DNA from: Sclerotinia nivalis
Lineage: Eukaryota; Ascomycota; Leotiomycetes; Helotiales; Sclerotiniaceae
Length of the DNA stretch: 64,000 nucleotides
Direction: 5' to 3'
Assembly (NCBI GenBank): GCA_029531795.1
Contig: JAPEIS010000017.1
Coordinates: forward strand, 434,001-498,000
Shown: piece by piece, positions 27,175 through 39,712 of the stretch
Layout: each line of letters starts with the position of its first letter
How positions within the stretch are numbered: position 1 is the stretch's first letter
Notes under the pieces: generated by a model
What the model was told of the DNA's origin: nothing
The model's database searches: none
Seen by the model: the letters and a program-made list of their open reading frames with translations, nothing else
Translations under genes and position numbers: made by a program

Positions 27175-29122
27175 GCGATGAGACTCACTCGAAATAGTGA
27201 GGCCTGGTTGCTGATATGCTGATATTGAGGGGTAGAGAACTCAACCTTGTCGTGGAAAATTTGGCGGCAAGTCTCAGGCGCGGAGGCCACCTCAAGCACA
27301 ACTACCTTACTCGCTCACCCCAGATCTCAACACTATTCCACCACAACCACCTCTTTCGCATCCTCAACCATCCCATCCGCCAGAATTGTTCCTCCACAAC
27401 AACATGCTCCTTCTCTTCCATAAATCTCCCTACCATCGCAGTTTTTTACAAGACGGGAAGTCTTTCGAAGGTCTCAAGCCAAGTGGATTCAAACCGAACA
27501 TTCCAGGGTCTTCCCACCTGGCGGAGCAGGCGTGAAGAGTGTTGATAACCGGAATGAGAGCAGCTGCTTTCGAATTTGGCCAACTGCGGATGGATGGTAG
27601 TGAAACCTTTGTGTTTAGTGGCACACCAGAAGTAGGATCGGCATCACAGGTAATTGTTGCTGGAACAGTGTGAACACCTTGCAGGCTTGCGCTTGGTTTG
27701 CGTCAATATTCAGGATGGTGAATGATGAAACTTGCAATAGGGCAGAGCTAGGTGCTGGCCGTATGGTAGTAGGACAATTCAACCTCGAATCCGCCTTCCA
27801 CGTATTCCTCCTGAGAGGTTTCTCGGAGTATTCGACACCGGATACAGTCGTCAAGAAGATGCTAGATCTCAATGGCTCCTTAACGAGGTTGCTGCGTGAA
27901 GATGAGATCGTAACAGCAATGTAAAAATTTAATTTGTGCTCGTAGCATGCAGCAGGCATCAATTGAAAAAAAATCTTGCTCAAAGAAATAGTTTTTGGAG
28001 GATGGATCTCTGATTCAGCCGTTCGGGGTCTCGTGAGATTCAAATCTACTTCAGATTATTAGCATTGGAACTGGATTTGAAATGTATGGGATTGATAACT
28101 ACCTTTTTGTCAATTCCTTCCAATGTTTCCTTCTTGTCAAGTAGACATAGATTGATATGCATTCCAACATTTCTCGCGGTGAGCCAGGCAGCGAATAGGA
28201 GTTGATTGATGAAGGAAAATGGTAAGTTGCAATCCACATACCACCGAGTAAATGGACTCTTGCAAGTGCCAAAAGTACCAGCTTCACGAAAAGAAATATC
28301 GAGAAGGCTCGCCGAAGCGGCTGCGGAGAACTAAATATATTGGTACAGAAATTCAAACTAATTTAATACAAGATTCTTCATCACATTAATCCCAAGTCCC
28401 ATACAAAATCTCACTCGTCAGATGCTAACGTGAAGCTCCTCCGAATTTTCTTGGATCTATCGATCATGTCCAAGACTAGAATCATCAAATTCTTGATAAA
28501 CCATCTTGAATTGCAAATCGAGTCGAAGAGCGTGAGGCATCTCTTGCATACGGTTGACAGTTTCATCTTCGAAAAGAAGGTTATCGTGCAGCTGGGGAAT
28601 ACCCCTCGTTTAGGTCACCATCTTCATCCTCATCCTCGAGATCGCAGCTGCTTCTTGAGCTTCTCTTGGCTTTGTCGATAGCGTAGTGGTGGGTGTGATT
28701 TGACTACTCTACTTGATTAGGTCAGTATATGTACACCGGATTTGTGGATCTTTTACACATACCTTTGCTCAGACGTTGTCAAAAGATGGAGGGCAGACAA
28801 TCGAGAAGCAAGTCGAAAGACTCGTCCTGCAATGGTATATCCCAGCACGCAAAGCACAGCACCTGCAAGCTGATGTAAACAAAGGCCGCAGGTGAGGCTT
28901 GCGGCGTCTTAGGCTCGAAAGACTGCAGATTGGAAAAGTAAAGCCATTCTGCAGGTTGGTAACCCATTTATGCTGCTGCATATCCCCACATTGGGTCCTC
29001 CTCGTTGCGGCTGCGGAGACAGGATTAGGTATTGTTGAACACCATGCTGCGATTGCACAGATGGGGAAGTAATTGGAGCTCCAGGGTCTGAGTGTTGACC
29101 AGAATTTGGATATCCACCTTGA

Positions 29123-29933
29123 AAGCCGCATGGCTTGGCCCATTTGCTGGAAAGATGTCTTTTAAACTTTAGGTGAGTCAGTATGTGTATGAGAAGGATC
29201 TGGTGCTTACAAAGAAGAAGAAAAAAGAGTACTTGCTGTGTAGAGGACGCGGAGAACGGATCTCTGAGCCTTCATGAAGACCTGTATTGATTGCATCAGT
29301 TTCTTGTCTTGAAATACAGATTTGTGGCATACCAACGGCAGTTGCTGTTAGAGCAACAATGGGTGGCTTGACATTACTTACTGAAGTAGGCAGCCCCAAT
29401 GCTGATTGCAGCTGTTGCTCAACCGGGTATTGTTGTTGTTGCGAAAAGTTGGAAGCCGACCTTTGGAATATCGAGGATCTTGTCTCTTGTGTCTATCAGT
29501 TGGTGAGCTATCCAATGAGCCTATCTTCGTCATAAGCCACCTCGATCTGAAGCAGAGTTAGCATATCGATTCATAATCCGCGGAGGTGGATTGGGAGAAA
29601 AGATGAGTACTGAAGAACTTACCAAAGTCCTAAGACCAAAGGGCACTGGCGAGTAACAATATGCTCGCTATGGTCATCTCGAGCTGCCACTATGGTGTGT
29701 TAAAATGAAAGCAGGCTTCATGGAAAGCTTCGAACTTACCCTGGAAAGTTGGAGAAGCGGAGCAGCTCATGCAGGTAACGGGGAAAGTTCCTGATATAGT
29801 CAGCACCGCCCTCGGTCTCTATGGAGTTAAATGCGTTAAATGCGTTAAACTCGTCTTAGAGACCGAGGGCGAGGGCTTACGAAATTGTTTTCGGTCTATG
29901 AAGCCGCATAGCTTGGCCCATTTGCTGGAAAGA
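29123..29933. repeat. 33-bp direct repeat pair, 778 bp apart
   Basis: Copies at 29123-29155 and 29901-29933 differ by one base. On the minus strand each begins with an acceptor-like CCAG followed by a frame reading KWAKPCGF or KWAKLCGF, suggesting that an exon start was duplicated. Confidence 0.85.
29808..29870. repeat. Hairpin with tandem 9-mers in the loop
   Basis: Perfect 14-bp inverted arms (GCCCTCGGTCTCTA at 29808-29821 and its complement at 29857-29870) enclose a 35-bp loop that contains tandem GTTAAATGC units. Confidence 0.85.
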
Positions 29934-30201
29934 GTTTGTTTCTATCTCGATCTAAAGTTAGAATCAATCTTGTTCTTTTAACAGGAAAGGCTTTGTTCTC
30001 AATAGGAAATATAATGAGATTGATGGAAGGTTTGAAAGGGGATGAGATAACCTTACCCAAGACTGTAACTTGACAGGTAATGTCTATGGAAAGGAAGTAA
30101 GAGTTTGTTATTGAAAGAGAGAAGGATTATAAGCTCACAATAAGATTAGAAAGCTCAATTAAATTATTCAAAGAAAACTCTGTTTGGACTAAGGACACCC
30201 T

Positions 30202-30263
30202 CGAGGGTACAAAACATCCAGTAAGCTTACTTGGTTTCTTCGAGGGTATGGAACATCCAGTAA
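30202..30263. repeat. Short direct repeat, 39-bp period
   Basis: CGAGGGTACAAAACATCCAG (30202) recurs as CGAGGGTATGGAACATCCAG (30241), both followed by TAA: 23-bp copies with three mismatches. Confidence 0.85.
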
Positions 30264-33200
30264 TAGTGTTCGAATTCATAAGTAGGCAGAGACTTAGCTT
30301 CAATTTAATCACACAAACTGCTCATTGTGATCAATTGTTTACTCAAGCTTTCAATTTCTATCCATCAAAAGCTTTTCAAAAATTTATTTCTCCTCCTAAG
30401 CATGCTACAAAGTCATGTCTTACTCTGAGCTTGGCTGGCGCTATTTTGCTGTTTCTTCGGATCTCATTCATTTTGACGCCACCTGCAACTGGATCTTTGT
30501 CCATGGCATTTTGCGCTTGGAGATGGAGTACCATTACTATATGGTATTTTCCTACGAGGAAACTTCCGTATCAACAAACTATTCCTCCCATGCACAACTG
30601 GAAACGGTCTCCCAAATGATCTCTCAGGTCATTAGGATAATTCACCCCGAACGTTTCATTATCAATGAACTTCTATGAATCTATGACTTATGGTATAGCA
30701 TAAAAAACCCCCTCTTGTCCTACATCGCTGATTATTAGTCGTTTTCTGTTGCGCCAGAACCCATGTCCTTTTCGCTTTTCGAGAGAGATCGCCACCAAGA
30801 TTCATCTTTCATGGATAACAACCAACAACCCGACAATAGCTTCATGGACAAGGTTGTTTGTCTATAGCAACCTGTGACGAAGTCATTATGGTAATTCAAT
30901 TTCTTGTACATAAATAAGATCAAACCTCTATACGTTAGTGAATCAGTGACTAACGGCAATCTTGTCAAGCAGATCTCGCCCCCTCTTCAAAATCAATGGT
31001 TCAGCAGTTCAGACCGTATAATCTTCCTTTTCCGGGACGGAGTCAAAGAATCAAGCTTAGTTCCCCAATCAAACTGGAGGAAAGAGTGGAAAGCAAGGTT
31101 TGGCCTTTTGATGAATAAGGCTGCTCCCGCACAAAGGCTGGTGGAGACCTTGGTGACATGATCTTTCCTCTATGGAAGTTTGTGCCAAGATGTGGACTAC
31201 TCGAGCGTTTACTGGAAAGGTCAAGGGTGTCAATACGTCGAGCTTAAAAAGATGTGAGGCTTCTGAAGCGCCAAAAACCAGTCTTGTCAAATATTCAAGA
31301 TGCATAGCAGGTTTGTTCTTCTGTTTTCCGTGTTTGACCAAGGCTAATTGATCATAAATAGAGCATAGGAGCATCCTGTCATACTAATACGTCGTGTAAT
31401 TCCGACTGTGGGAAATTTCCCTATCCCTACACCTACTACTGGCAAGACAGCTACGAAGTGCAAGCTTTTCACGCAGGAGCGCGCTCGCAGACAAACAATG
31501 CCAACGTTCATTGTATTCGGCACTAGCCAAAAACAACCCAACAACGCTTTTGTACTACACTTCAAAATCTGTTTTCACTAGGCATGGAGACAATTTATCA
31601 TACAGTGTACACAGCAAACACTAGCAAAATCCCTTACCAAATCTCAATAAATTGTACCATCATCGGATCAGAAGCCCATTCATAAACTTTTGAACGAATG
31701 CCTTGCTCGAGATCAACACAAAGAAACTTAGCATCTGCTAAAAAGCCACAATATTTTGTTGCTGAGCAATCCGTGCTGGGCAATCCGTGCTGATCAAGTC
31801 AATCATCAGCTCATGAACTACGATACATTCGCAACGATATGCTTATTCACCATACCGCGTCCCTTGATGACATGCTCGGTCCTTAAATGAACAAGGTCTG
31901 GAAGTGTCCAAGCAGATATCGTTAAACAGCTTCTAAATTTAGCGTCGGGAATCTGCTGGAGATAGCCAAAAATGCTATGGTGGAATTTGTACTAGGTCAT
32001 GCTCCTCGTTTGCTTTCTTTTAGCGCCGCATTGAATATGGGATTTTGGTTATGCCGAGGTTGCTGAAAGATGCAGCAAAATACGAACATGCATTCTTCCA
32101 TCAAAGCCGTGTTTCCCTGTCTCTCCAAACTTGACATTCACAAACTATTCGCTGGCTACACACAAAACCAGCTCGAGTGATGTGGTAGTGAGAAATTCGT
32201 CGTACTCAACTGCTCGCCACCACACGCTGACACAAGAATTGCCGAGTCTTGAAAGGGTCTTGATTGAAATAAATGCTTTTTGGCCATGAACTTGCGAATC
32301 TTCACAGCTTGAATAGCTTTTCACTCCCATTCAAAACCACACTTGCAAAGAACAATCATAACCCAATACCACAAAATAATCGATCAATTCTATTTGAACG
32401 CCAAAAATTGTCAGCCCAGAATAACCTAGAATAACCAACGTGACGAAAATAATCCTCATAACAACCAATTCCATCACAAATTCCAAATCTAGCATGTAGA
32501 TCTTACGTCGGCTCTTCCTACCACATCACAGATTCATTCTGGGCCGAAAAATGCACGGGCACTTGAAAGTTCACTCCTCTTGAGACTGCAAGGTCAGCAA
32601 GGTCAGCAAGCAAATCGGACGGAATTCAAGGATGAATGTATGAAGGCGAGCAAATGGCAAGGTATTCTGTATGTAGAAGTAGAAGTAGAGCAGAGTCATT
32701 AACGAAGAGTAAAAGATGACGACGATACGCAATGTCGCGTCTGCCTCATCAATCGCTGTTCCTTATTGGTTTTGACATGTCATAATTTTTTGGATCAGGG
32801 GATATCTGCGATTTTCAACAGCCTCCATCAATTAAATTCTGCAATTACGAGGAAGAATAGCACTTTTGAAAACCATTCTCACTCAAAGCTGATACTCTCA
32901 AATACTAGCCCGAGACACCATTCACTGTCTCTGGTCCGGGCAAAACACCTGTAAGCTTGCACGTGGTATTCTACTGATATCAATCAAGTCACACTCCTAC
33001 CACCGCACACATTCCAGGGAGTATGTGCAGCGGATTTATCGACCCAACATTTTAATTGTAAGATACGTAATAGTATGATATGTTTAATTCCGTAGAATTT
33101 AAAATTAATAATCATCTATCTTCCCTCCTTTGCTCCCCTCTTCTTTTTATTCCCTCCCCCCCCCTCCCCAACGATTTATTCACATTTTCAGATACAAATC

Positions 33201-33506
33201 TTAACATCATCGATCATCGATAATTCATTCATCCATCTATTCAACCATTAAAACAACATTATATCAAGAAAGGGACGTGACGCAATGAGGGTATGTAAAA
33301 AATGTAAACCATGCAAACATGCAAACAATAGAAAAAGCAAATAATCCAACTCCCAACACCATACTTAAATGCAATGCAAACGCATCTCTTATCCTATCCT
33401 ATCCAAAATCCTCCCTTATGACTCCTCATCCTCATCCACATAATACTTTTCGATTGCTGTAACTTTCTCCACTCTTCTCTCATTTACCCTCCCATAACTT
33501 CCTTCC

Positions 33507-36044
33507 CTAATGAAAAGCCAACCTAACAATACTAAAAAGCATGTTTTGCAACACATGCACCATAACAACTACGCCCGTCGGAAGTAATTCCGGCCAACTA
33601 CCCAAATCCCTCTTTCCCTCTCCCGTAACATCCATTTTCCATCCAAACCACAATATCCTCCTCGTGATCCACCCAGCCACAATTTCACACGCCCATGTAA
33701 CGACTGAAGCGTAAAATGTGAGTCGGAAATCGTATTGTGGGCCGGATCGAGAGGAAGGTAGGTGAACAGGTCCATGTGGGATACGAGGAATGTTGGGGAA
33801 GAATTGAATTTTGTCAATAAGAGAGAGGGAGGCATTTGGTAGTGTTTGATTTGAGGGTGCAATAGGTATGTCGAAGGCAAAATAAGGGTAGACGTCCTTA
33901 TTAGCTCCGTAATGGAGGACAAGGATACTTCCCAAAAAGGTAAGCATGGAGACATTTTCGCTTAAGCCTCTGAGGAAAATATTTCGTGTGCAGAATTTTT
34001 GGTATGCGGTGTAGGATTGACCATTTAGACAAAGAAAAGTGAGAAGAGAATGAAATTGAGCGGACATGGTGAGGGGAGCGAGAAGAATTAGGAAGGAAGA
34101 GGACATTATTTGAAGGTAGATGAATTGTTGTGGTGAGCGAAGGCGAGCATATAATGCGCGGACGTAGGTTTGGTAGGTTAAAGCGAAATAGCTAGAGTTT
34201 CATGTCAGTACTTTTATAGCGGTACAAATGATAGAGTTATCTTACAGTTTAAAAATCCAACCGAGGGGGTAACTGCCTACTCTTTCTCCATCGTTACCCC
34301 CTAAGATCCAACCACATAAGCCATCTAATAAATGTACCGTTACAACCCAACTGTAAACGTATACAAGAGTTTCAATGGTACTGTGTGGTAATGTTCGTAA
34401 ATATATCTCGGCATAAGTTTCTCCCAATAGGTAAGTCAATATAGCTATTAGTAAAGCAGCACAAAACCACATGAATCTAACGAAACTTGCTGGAAGCCAA
34501 CGCTTCCTCAACATACGTTGAGAATCTCTCGATCGATATATATTATCTGATGCTAAAGCTACTTCCAAAGAAGCATTTGGATCAAAAGCACTCTGATTTC
34601 GGATGACATTTGGTCTTCGTGGTCGATCTCTTGCATTTATCGTGTCAGGATCACCTGTCCACCATGAAGATGTAAAAAGTCGTTGGGTTTCAGAAAGAGG
34701 AATACGCAATCCAAGATGTCGTTCATGATTGAGAAGGATAGCAAATGCAACCAGTAATGGCATTGCCATGGCGAAGAATGTCCAGCATATCCACGCTGTA
34801 TTATGTGATGTGATATATCGAAGTTTCGGTATACAATAAAAAGGAATTGGAGCTGCTATAGACATTGCGGCAATAATAGAGACTGTGAGAGGAAAACCAA
34901 GACTTTTAGGCCACCTAAAATAAGTTAGTGTATGTAATTGTCAAGACATATAAGGTTCAAATATACCAATTCAGCGAATAGATGTTGAAGACTTTTGTTA
35001 TCCACATTAATGCTGTTATGTTATAAAAGCCATAGTATACGAATAGAAAGAACCAAAAGTTGATTTCAACTCTAGCTTCTCCGTGACCTGGTATCTTGTG
35101 TCCAAAAATATTCGATGGTAAACCTCCCACGTCGTCATCATCGGGAAGCTCGTATTGTGGGAATGGTAGCGCACACCATGCAACAGCCTAGTATTTCCAA
35201 TTGTTAGTATATGGCTATCTGATATGTTTGTTCATCCGCAACTTCGATATCGGCTTTTTGAGATGTGATAGCTTGACTCGTACAAATATGATTTTTCGCT
35301 TCGTCGTTCTCGTAAATGGACACCCAATTGAAAGACGCTCCGCTGGCCCTCCGGGGGCCACTGCCGTGGAGGCCGACTAGTATCATATACGAAATCTTCG
35401 AGCGCAGCGAGCAAAGGGGGGTCGGGGGCTTGCCCCCATATCACCCCCCCTCCCCCCAGACTCCCGCTCCCCGTTTAATAATAGTCTCATCAATCAAGTC
35501 CTTAATCAACCATAATAAATCTCACTCTCCTCGGCCAACCCTCCATCCATCACCAACACCATAATATCATCTCCATCCGCATTCCCAGGAAGAAGAAAAA
35601 ACATCTCAAACTCACCAACAAAGCCGGCAGCACGACCAAAACCCCGCATCTCATCCACCATCTATCCACCACCCTCGCCACCTTCCCCTGTTTCGGTTCA
35701 ATCCAAAGATCCCACATCTCCCTCCCACACGCCCTAACTTTCCTATGCATCCCTCCTATCCCCGCGATCCCTAAACCAGCTACCCCCTCATCCTCATCAT
35801 AACCCTCGACCTCCCCCTCGTCCCCCTCATCTCTGCCTCCAAACGTCCCTCCAAACCCATCGATATTAAAGCCTAGTAGGCTTTTCCTCCTGCTTCGTTG
35901 TGGATATGATATTTGAGGTGCATGGGTAGGAGAGGTAGGAGAAGGCGGTACGGCGCGGAAACGGCCCAGAAGCGGTGAGGATTCGTTGGGGGAGGAGAAG
36001 GAAAAACGTTCGGATCCTTGGTCGAAGGTGAAGAAGGAAGGCAT
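33507..36044 (-). CDS. Conserved polytopic membrane protein, function unknown
   Basis: Four exons on the minus strand: 35616-36044, 34967-35187, 34246-34914 and 33507-34191, with consistent phases, giving 667 aa. The N-terminal ~115 residues are hydrophilic (ESSPLLGRF, acidic stretch EGDEGEVEGYDEDEG), like the cytosolic tails of vacuolar or Golgi membrane proteins. About nine hydrophobic segments follow (for example VLVVLPALL, INFWFFLFVYYGFYNITALM, WICWTFFAMAMPLLVAF, FMWFCAALLIAILTYLL, and a C-terminal LLPTGVVVMVHVLQNMLF). A hydrophilic loop of about 80 residues (SSWWTGDPDTINARDRP) separates two membrane blocks. I do not recognise the family. Introns 2 and 3 are about 52-54 bp, but intron 1 (35188-35615) is 428 bp because it holds a GC-rich insert. 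Location is inferred from sequence type only. Confidence 0.82.
35325..35480. repeat. GC-rich palindromic insert inside an intron
   Basis: A GC-rich block within intron 1 of the membrane protein gene. It contains nested palindromes (GGCCCTCCGGGGGCC, GGGGGCTTGCCCCC) and a CGAGCGCAGCGAGC motif followed by C-runs. The base composition is unlike the AT-rich intron ends and suggests a dispersed GC-cluster element or small transposon piece. Confidence 0.6.
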
Positions 36045-37260
36045 TTATTTCTTTTATGATTCCATGCTATGCTATGCTATGTACTCCGTATGCTATTTCA
36101 AGTATTCGTAACTGAGGGTTGTGAATTCGAACTCCGCGTTGTATTTATTGTATTGTATTGCATGCAATCTTAGTTCTATAACTCCGTACGTATCTAACAG
36201 AAAACTTCGTATACGATAGGAAAGAAAACAGATAAGTAGGTAGGCGAAACGAAAAAATAGAAGAATTCGTAAAAAGTAACTTCGCAAATGAGGGTGAGGA
36301 TGGGGGTGTGGATGTGGTATTAAGACATTAAGGTGAGATGTATTTCTCGTGACAATAATTATTCACAAGGCTGGCCGCCGCAGCCGGGATGTCATTTAGA
36401 GAATCTACTAATTTAGTGCAATCAAAATGGTAAATTTCCTTATCGGTGAAAAGCTTGTTGCGTAAGTGGGTTGGAAATTAGAACGAGTGGGCTGATGATT
36501 TGACGATAAGAGAAAATTTTGAGGGAAAGCTTTTTCTGTTTGATGAGTTGTACCGTTATAAGGTTTGGTGGGTTGATGGGCTGATGATGATGATGTCTCA
36601 CGGAGAGGAGGATTGAGGGGAAAAGGAGGGGAAGCGGAAGATGGGAATAGGAAAAAGGAGGGGAAAAGGAAGAATGGGATGGAAAGAGAAGAGAAGTGGG
36701 AGAACATTAATCTTGGGATAAAAATACATAAATTCACAGATACGAATGATTCACTCATCCGCCTTTACCTAGGTAGGTATGTAGGTATGTAGGTATGTAG
36801 GTATGTAGGTAGGTAGGTAGGTAGGTAGAGTCTTTCGAAGTTCTGAATGTGTGATAGTGAATGTGTTGGTATGATATGTATGATATGGAAAAATACTTAA
36901 GTTGGATTGAATACATGAAAATGTAATTACGCATTTTGTATTGCGATATTCTGTTCCCATCTCAAAATCCAAAATCCAAATATGATCCAAAATATTTTCC
37001 TATATGCATCCAAGATAAATCGGCATCAAGATATTATTTTATCCAAACCATGAACAAACATACTTTACCCTCAACGAGTATAACAAACTACTCTTATGCA
37101 AAGGTCCACCCATTCCCTCGTAACAAGACCATCTTCACCTCAACATCGAAGAAGCTCTGTAATGCAATGAATGCTGTCTATGATGAATGCCCGACACCAA
37201 CGCCAACGAAATCCAACAAATTGGGATCGTGACTTTTTAACTCTTTCAATCCATCCCCAT
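36045..37260. other. Intergenic spacer, 1.2 kb
   Basis: Promoter side of the membrane protein gene and 3' side of adenine phosphoribosyltransferase. It contains a TAGG/GTAGGTAT microsatellite (36769-36828) and pyrimidine/purine-rich low-complexity DNA. The ORFs at 36408-36758, 36769-36990 and 36936-37232 look non-coding. Confidence 0.55.
36769..36828. repeat. (GTAGGTAT)n / (TAGG)n microsatellite
   Basis: Tandem GTAGGTAT units grade into TAGG units; about 60 bp in total. Confidence 0.93.
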
Positions 37261-37988
37261 TTAATCGCGTAATAATGTTGCGACGGGGGCGGAGAGTTTA
37301 TCACGTCCTTTCAAGAAATCCAATTCCAAAATAAATAAATATCCCATGCAATTTCCTCCGAGTTGCTGGACAAGCTTTCCGGCTGCTTGAGCACTTCCTC
37401 CTAAAATGAAATGTTAGTAAAATGTTCATCAAGATCAGTGAATTTAAAAGGTCCCGCAGATAGTGAATCGGAAAGATTTATCTTACCAGTAGCAATGATA
37501 TCATCTACAACAAGTACTGATTGCCCCGGTTTAATCGCATCCTTTTGGATTTGAAAATAATCCTGACCATATTCCTTCTCGAAAGAAGCTTCCTCGGTAG
37601 GACCAGGAAGCTTTCCTCTCTTTCTTACAGGAGCAAATCCAGCTCCTAATCTCAGAGCAAGGGAAGGTCCAAAAAGAAATCCTCGAGCATCCAAACCAAC
37701 AATAACATCGGGTTTCTTTCCGCCGTTCACAAGAAGAACTTGTAATTCCAAAGCGCGGATCAAAGATTCGTGAAGATCGTGAGAAGCGAAGAGAGGAAGG
37801 ATATCAACGAAATCGATACCGGGGATTGGGAAGTTAGGGAAATTTCGTAAAGCCTTGCGCAACTTTAAGGTGACGCTGGTGAGTTCGGAGGAACTGGAGG
37901 TGGACTCGGGCTCTCGTCTCTGGGAGGCATTCTCGGTATGATTATTGACTGATTGATTTAAGTCTGGGGTTTGTGGGGAAGTCGACAT
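37261..37988 (-). CDS. apt1: Adenine phosphoribosyltransferase
   Basis: Two exons, 37487-37988 and 37261-37400, with an 86-bp intron (GTAAGA donor, TTTAG acceptor), giving 213 aa. The intron falls inside the PRPP-binding loop: exon 1 ends VLVVDDIIATG and exon 2 continues GSAQAAGKLVQQLGG, rebuilding the family signature. Other family blocks include NFPNFPIPGIDFVDILPLF, VIVGLDARGFLFGPSLALRL and FAPVRKRGKLPG. It is a cytosolic purine-salvage enzyme that makes AMP from adenine and PRPP. The first ~35 residues (Ser/Thr/Gln-rich) extend beyond the usual APRT core of about 180 aa and may be disordered. Start: the ATG at 37988, the first in frame. Confidence 0.96.
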
Positions 37989-38964
37989 CGTGAAGAAAGA
38001 AGAGAGAAAGGAAGACTTTAAAAATATTCGCGGTGTATTGGTTGGTATATCAGATAAAAAAAATTCTTAATAGGAATATGCGAAATGCGGCGACCCTCGG
38101 AAAACTACTGGTTAGAGCAACTTGGAGGGGTAAGGTTGTTTTGTGTGCGTGCTAGGGCCTATGGGCCTATGGGCCTATTGCAGGGACTAGGGAAGGAATC
38201 ATGCAAATATGGTAAGTGATAGGTGATAGACAACTCCAAATCCGATGCAATGCGGCAGAAGATGACTTGGTTGGTATTCTGAATCGTGTTGTGTATGTCT
38301 ACTGCCAAAAAGTTGTCTAATTATGCTTGTATTGATTAAGCGGTGGGTGGAAGTACCCGTTATTGGATGGAAAGGGGGTTAAATGTGAATGAGGAGTGTG
38401 AGGAAGTGGTACACTAAACAAAGGTTAAGTTATTTAGGTAAGTAAAAGTTATAAGTTTCCTTTGCCACGCTTTGCCTAGGCTTTGACTTATTGGATTCTC
38501 ATGTACAGTAATTTCATGTACTTTATTGTGATGTAGGGAGTATTGTACGAAATACTACAGTGTATGTTGTATCTACGAGTATTAAGTTAAGATTGTTACT
38601 TGGCTCGTCCCTTTGGTGGCTTTGATGATGATTTACGGGATTCTAACTGTAGTAGTCCGGGTAAATGGTGTATGTCTTTACGGAGCATGGAAGGCATTCG
38701 GGTGCCTAGTCTATAAATGGTACCAGTAAAATAGGTATCTACCTCCTCAACCTTTTGATATATGACTAACTCTTTGGTAAAAGTCGTATAGCTAGGTAGG
38801 TATGTAACTAGCTGTTGTAACTGGTAACTGGTAGCTGTTGTGTATTTTTTGTATTTCGCATAGCAGCTATCATTATATGAAAATAACACCTCGATTTGAT
38901 CAAATTGGTAGATACTTCAAAAAGGTTGAAGGTTAATCATTCCCTGCCTATTCACAGCTATCCA

Positions 38965-39017
38965 CAGTCTACGGTCTATGGTCCACGGTCCACGGTCTAC
39001 GGTCTACGGTCTACGGA
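38965..39017. repeat. GGTCTAC/GGTCCAC 7-mer tandem repeat
   Basis: About seven copies of a CGGTCTA/CGGTCCA heptamer upstream of the APRT gene. Confidence 0.9.
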
Positions 39018-39280
39018 CTACTCGATAATCTCTTATAATGATAATCTCTTATAATGATGGAGGGGTAATTTCTCCCATGTTGGTTTTTGAATGTTTTTTA
39101 AGGTGGGGTAGAAATTGTCTAGGTATTAGGTACCTTGTAGTACTTGCTTCTCAGCGGAGGGTTCAAATCCTGTCTCCGATTGGTTGATTTCTTATGTATC
39201 ACCTGGTACCCACGATTCAATCAATTCCATACCTACCTACTTACTTACTCACAACTCACATACTTCCTACATTTCACCTG

Positions 39281-39300
39281 TCGAGGTCGAGGTCGAGGTC
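39281..39300. repeat. (TCGAGG)n repeat
   Basis: Three perfect hexamers. Confidence 0.85.
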
Positions 39301-39670
39301 GTTGGCTACCTTGTCATTCATTTATTACTAACATTGACAACGCACCTTTTACATACAGAAAATTGTCATTATTGGCATTTCCAAGTTACTTACTTGCATG
39401 TCTGACTGAGCATGTATTATGTATTTCGTATTTCATGGATAAAAGAGTCATGGACCCATGGACCATGGACCATGGGCCGACCGACCATTGAAACTCAATC
39501 ACAACAAAAATCTTTTCCCCACGCTTTCAAAGTTGCATTTGTGACATTCGTATGCATCTCCATCGAGATCTTGTTGGGATTTCTTTTTATCCCCCTCCCC
39601 TCTGGTAGATCAAATATCACCTTGATTATCCAAGCCGCCATCACCCACACAAATTAACCATACCAACAAT

Positions 39671-39712
39671 ATCTGTATCTGTATCTGTGTCTGTGTCTGT
39701 GTCTGTGTCTGT
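39671..39712. repeat. (ATCTGT)n to (GTCTGT)n repeat
   Basis: Seven hexamer units that shift from ATCTGT to GTCTGT. Confidence 0.93.

Larger units (their letters stand above)
27175..33506. other. Gene-poor region with duplicated and coding-like fragments
   Basis: About 6.3 kb with no complete gene I can support. Minus-strand fragments near 28440-28600 (FEDETVNRMQEMPHALRLDL), 29000-29150 (KWAKPCGFQGGYPNSGQ) and 29380-29480 resemble exons of a Gln/Gly/Pro-rich protein. On the plus strand, 27670-27924 and 30415-30678 are also coding-like. A 33-bp direct repeat, a short hairpin and a second direct repeat are listed separately. From 31.3 to 33.5 kb I see only short, unrelated ORFs. Confidence 0.4.

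Noticed and set aside
39140..39185. Possible tRNA: GGTTCAAATCC resembles a B-box
   Set aside because: No acceptor stem pairing, anticodon arm or A-box could be folded around it; the surrounding stem would need a 14-nt loop.
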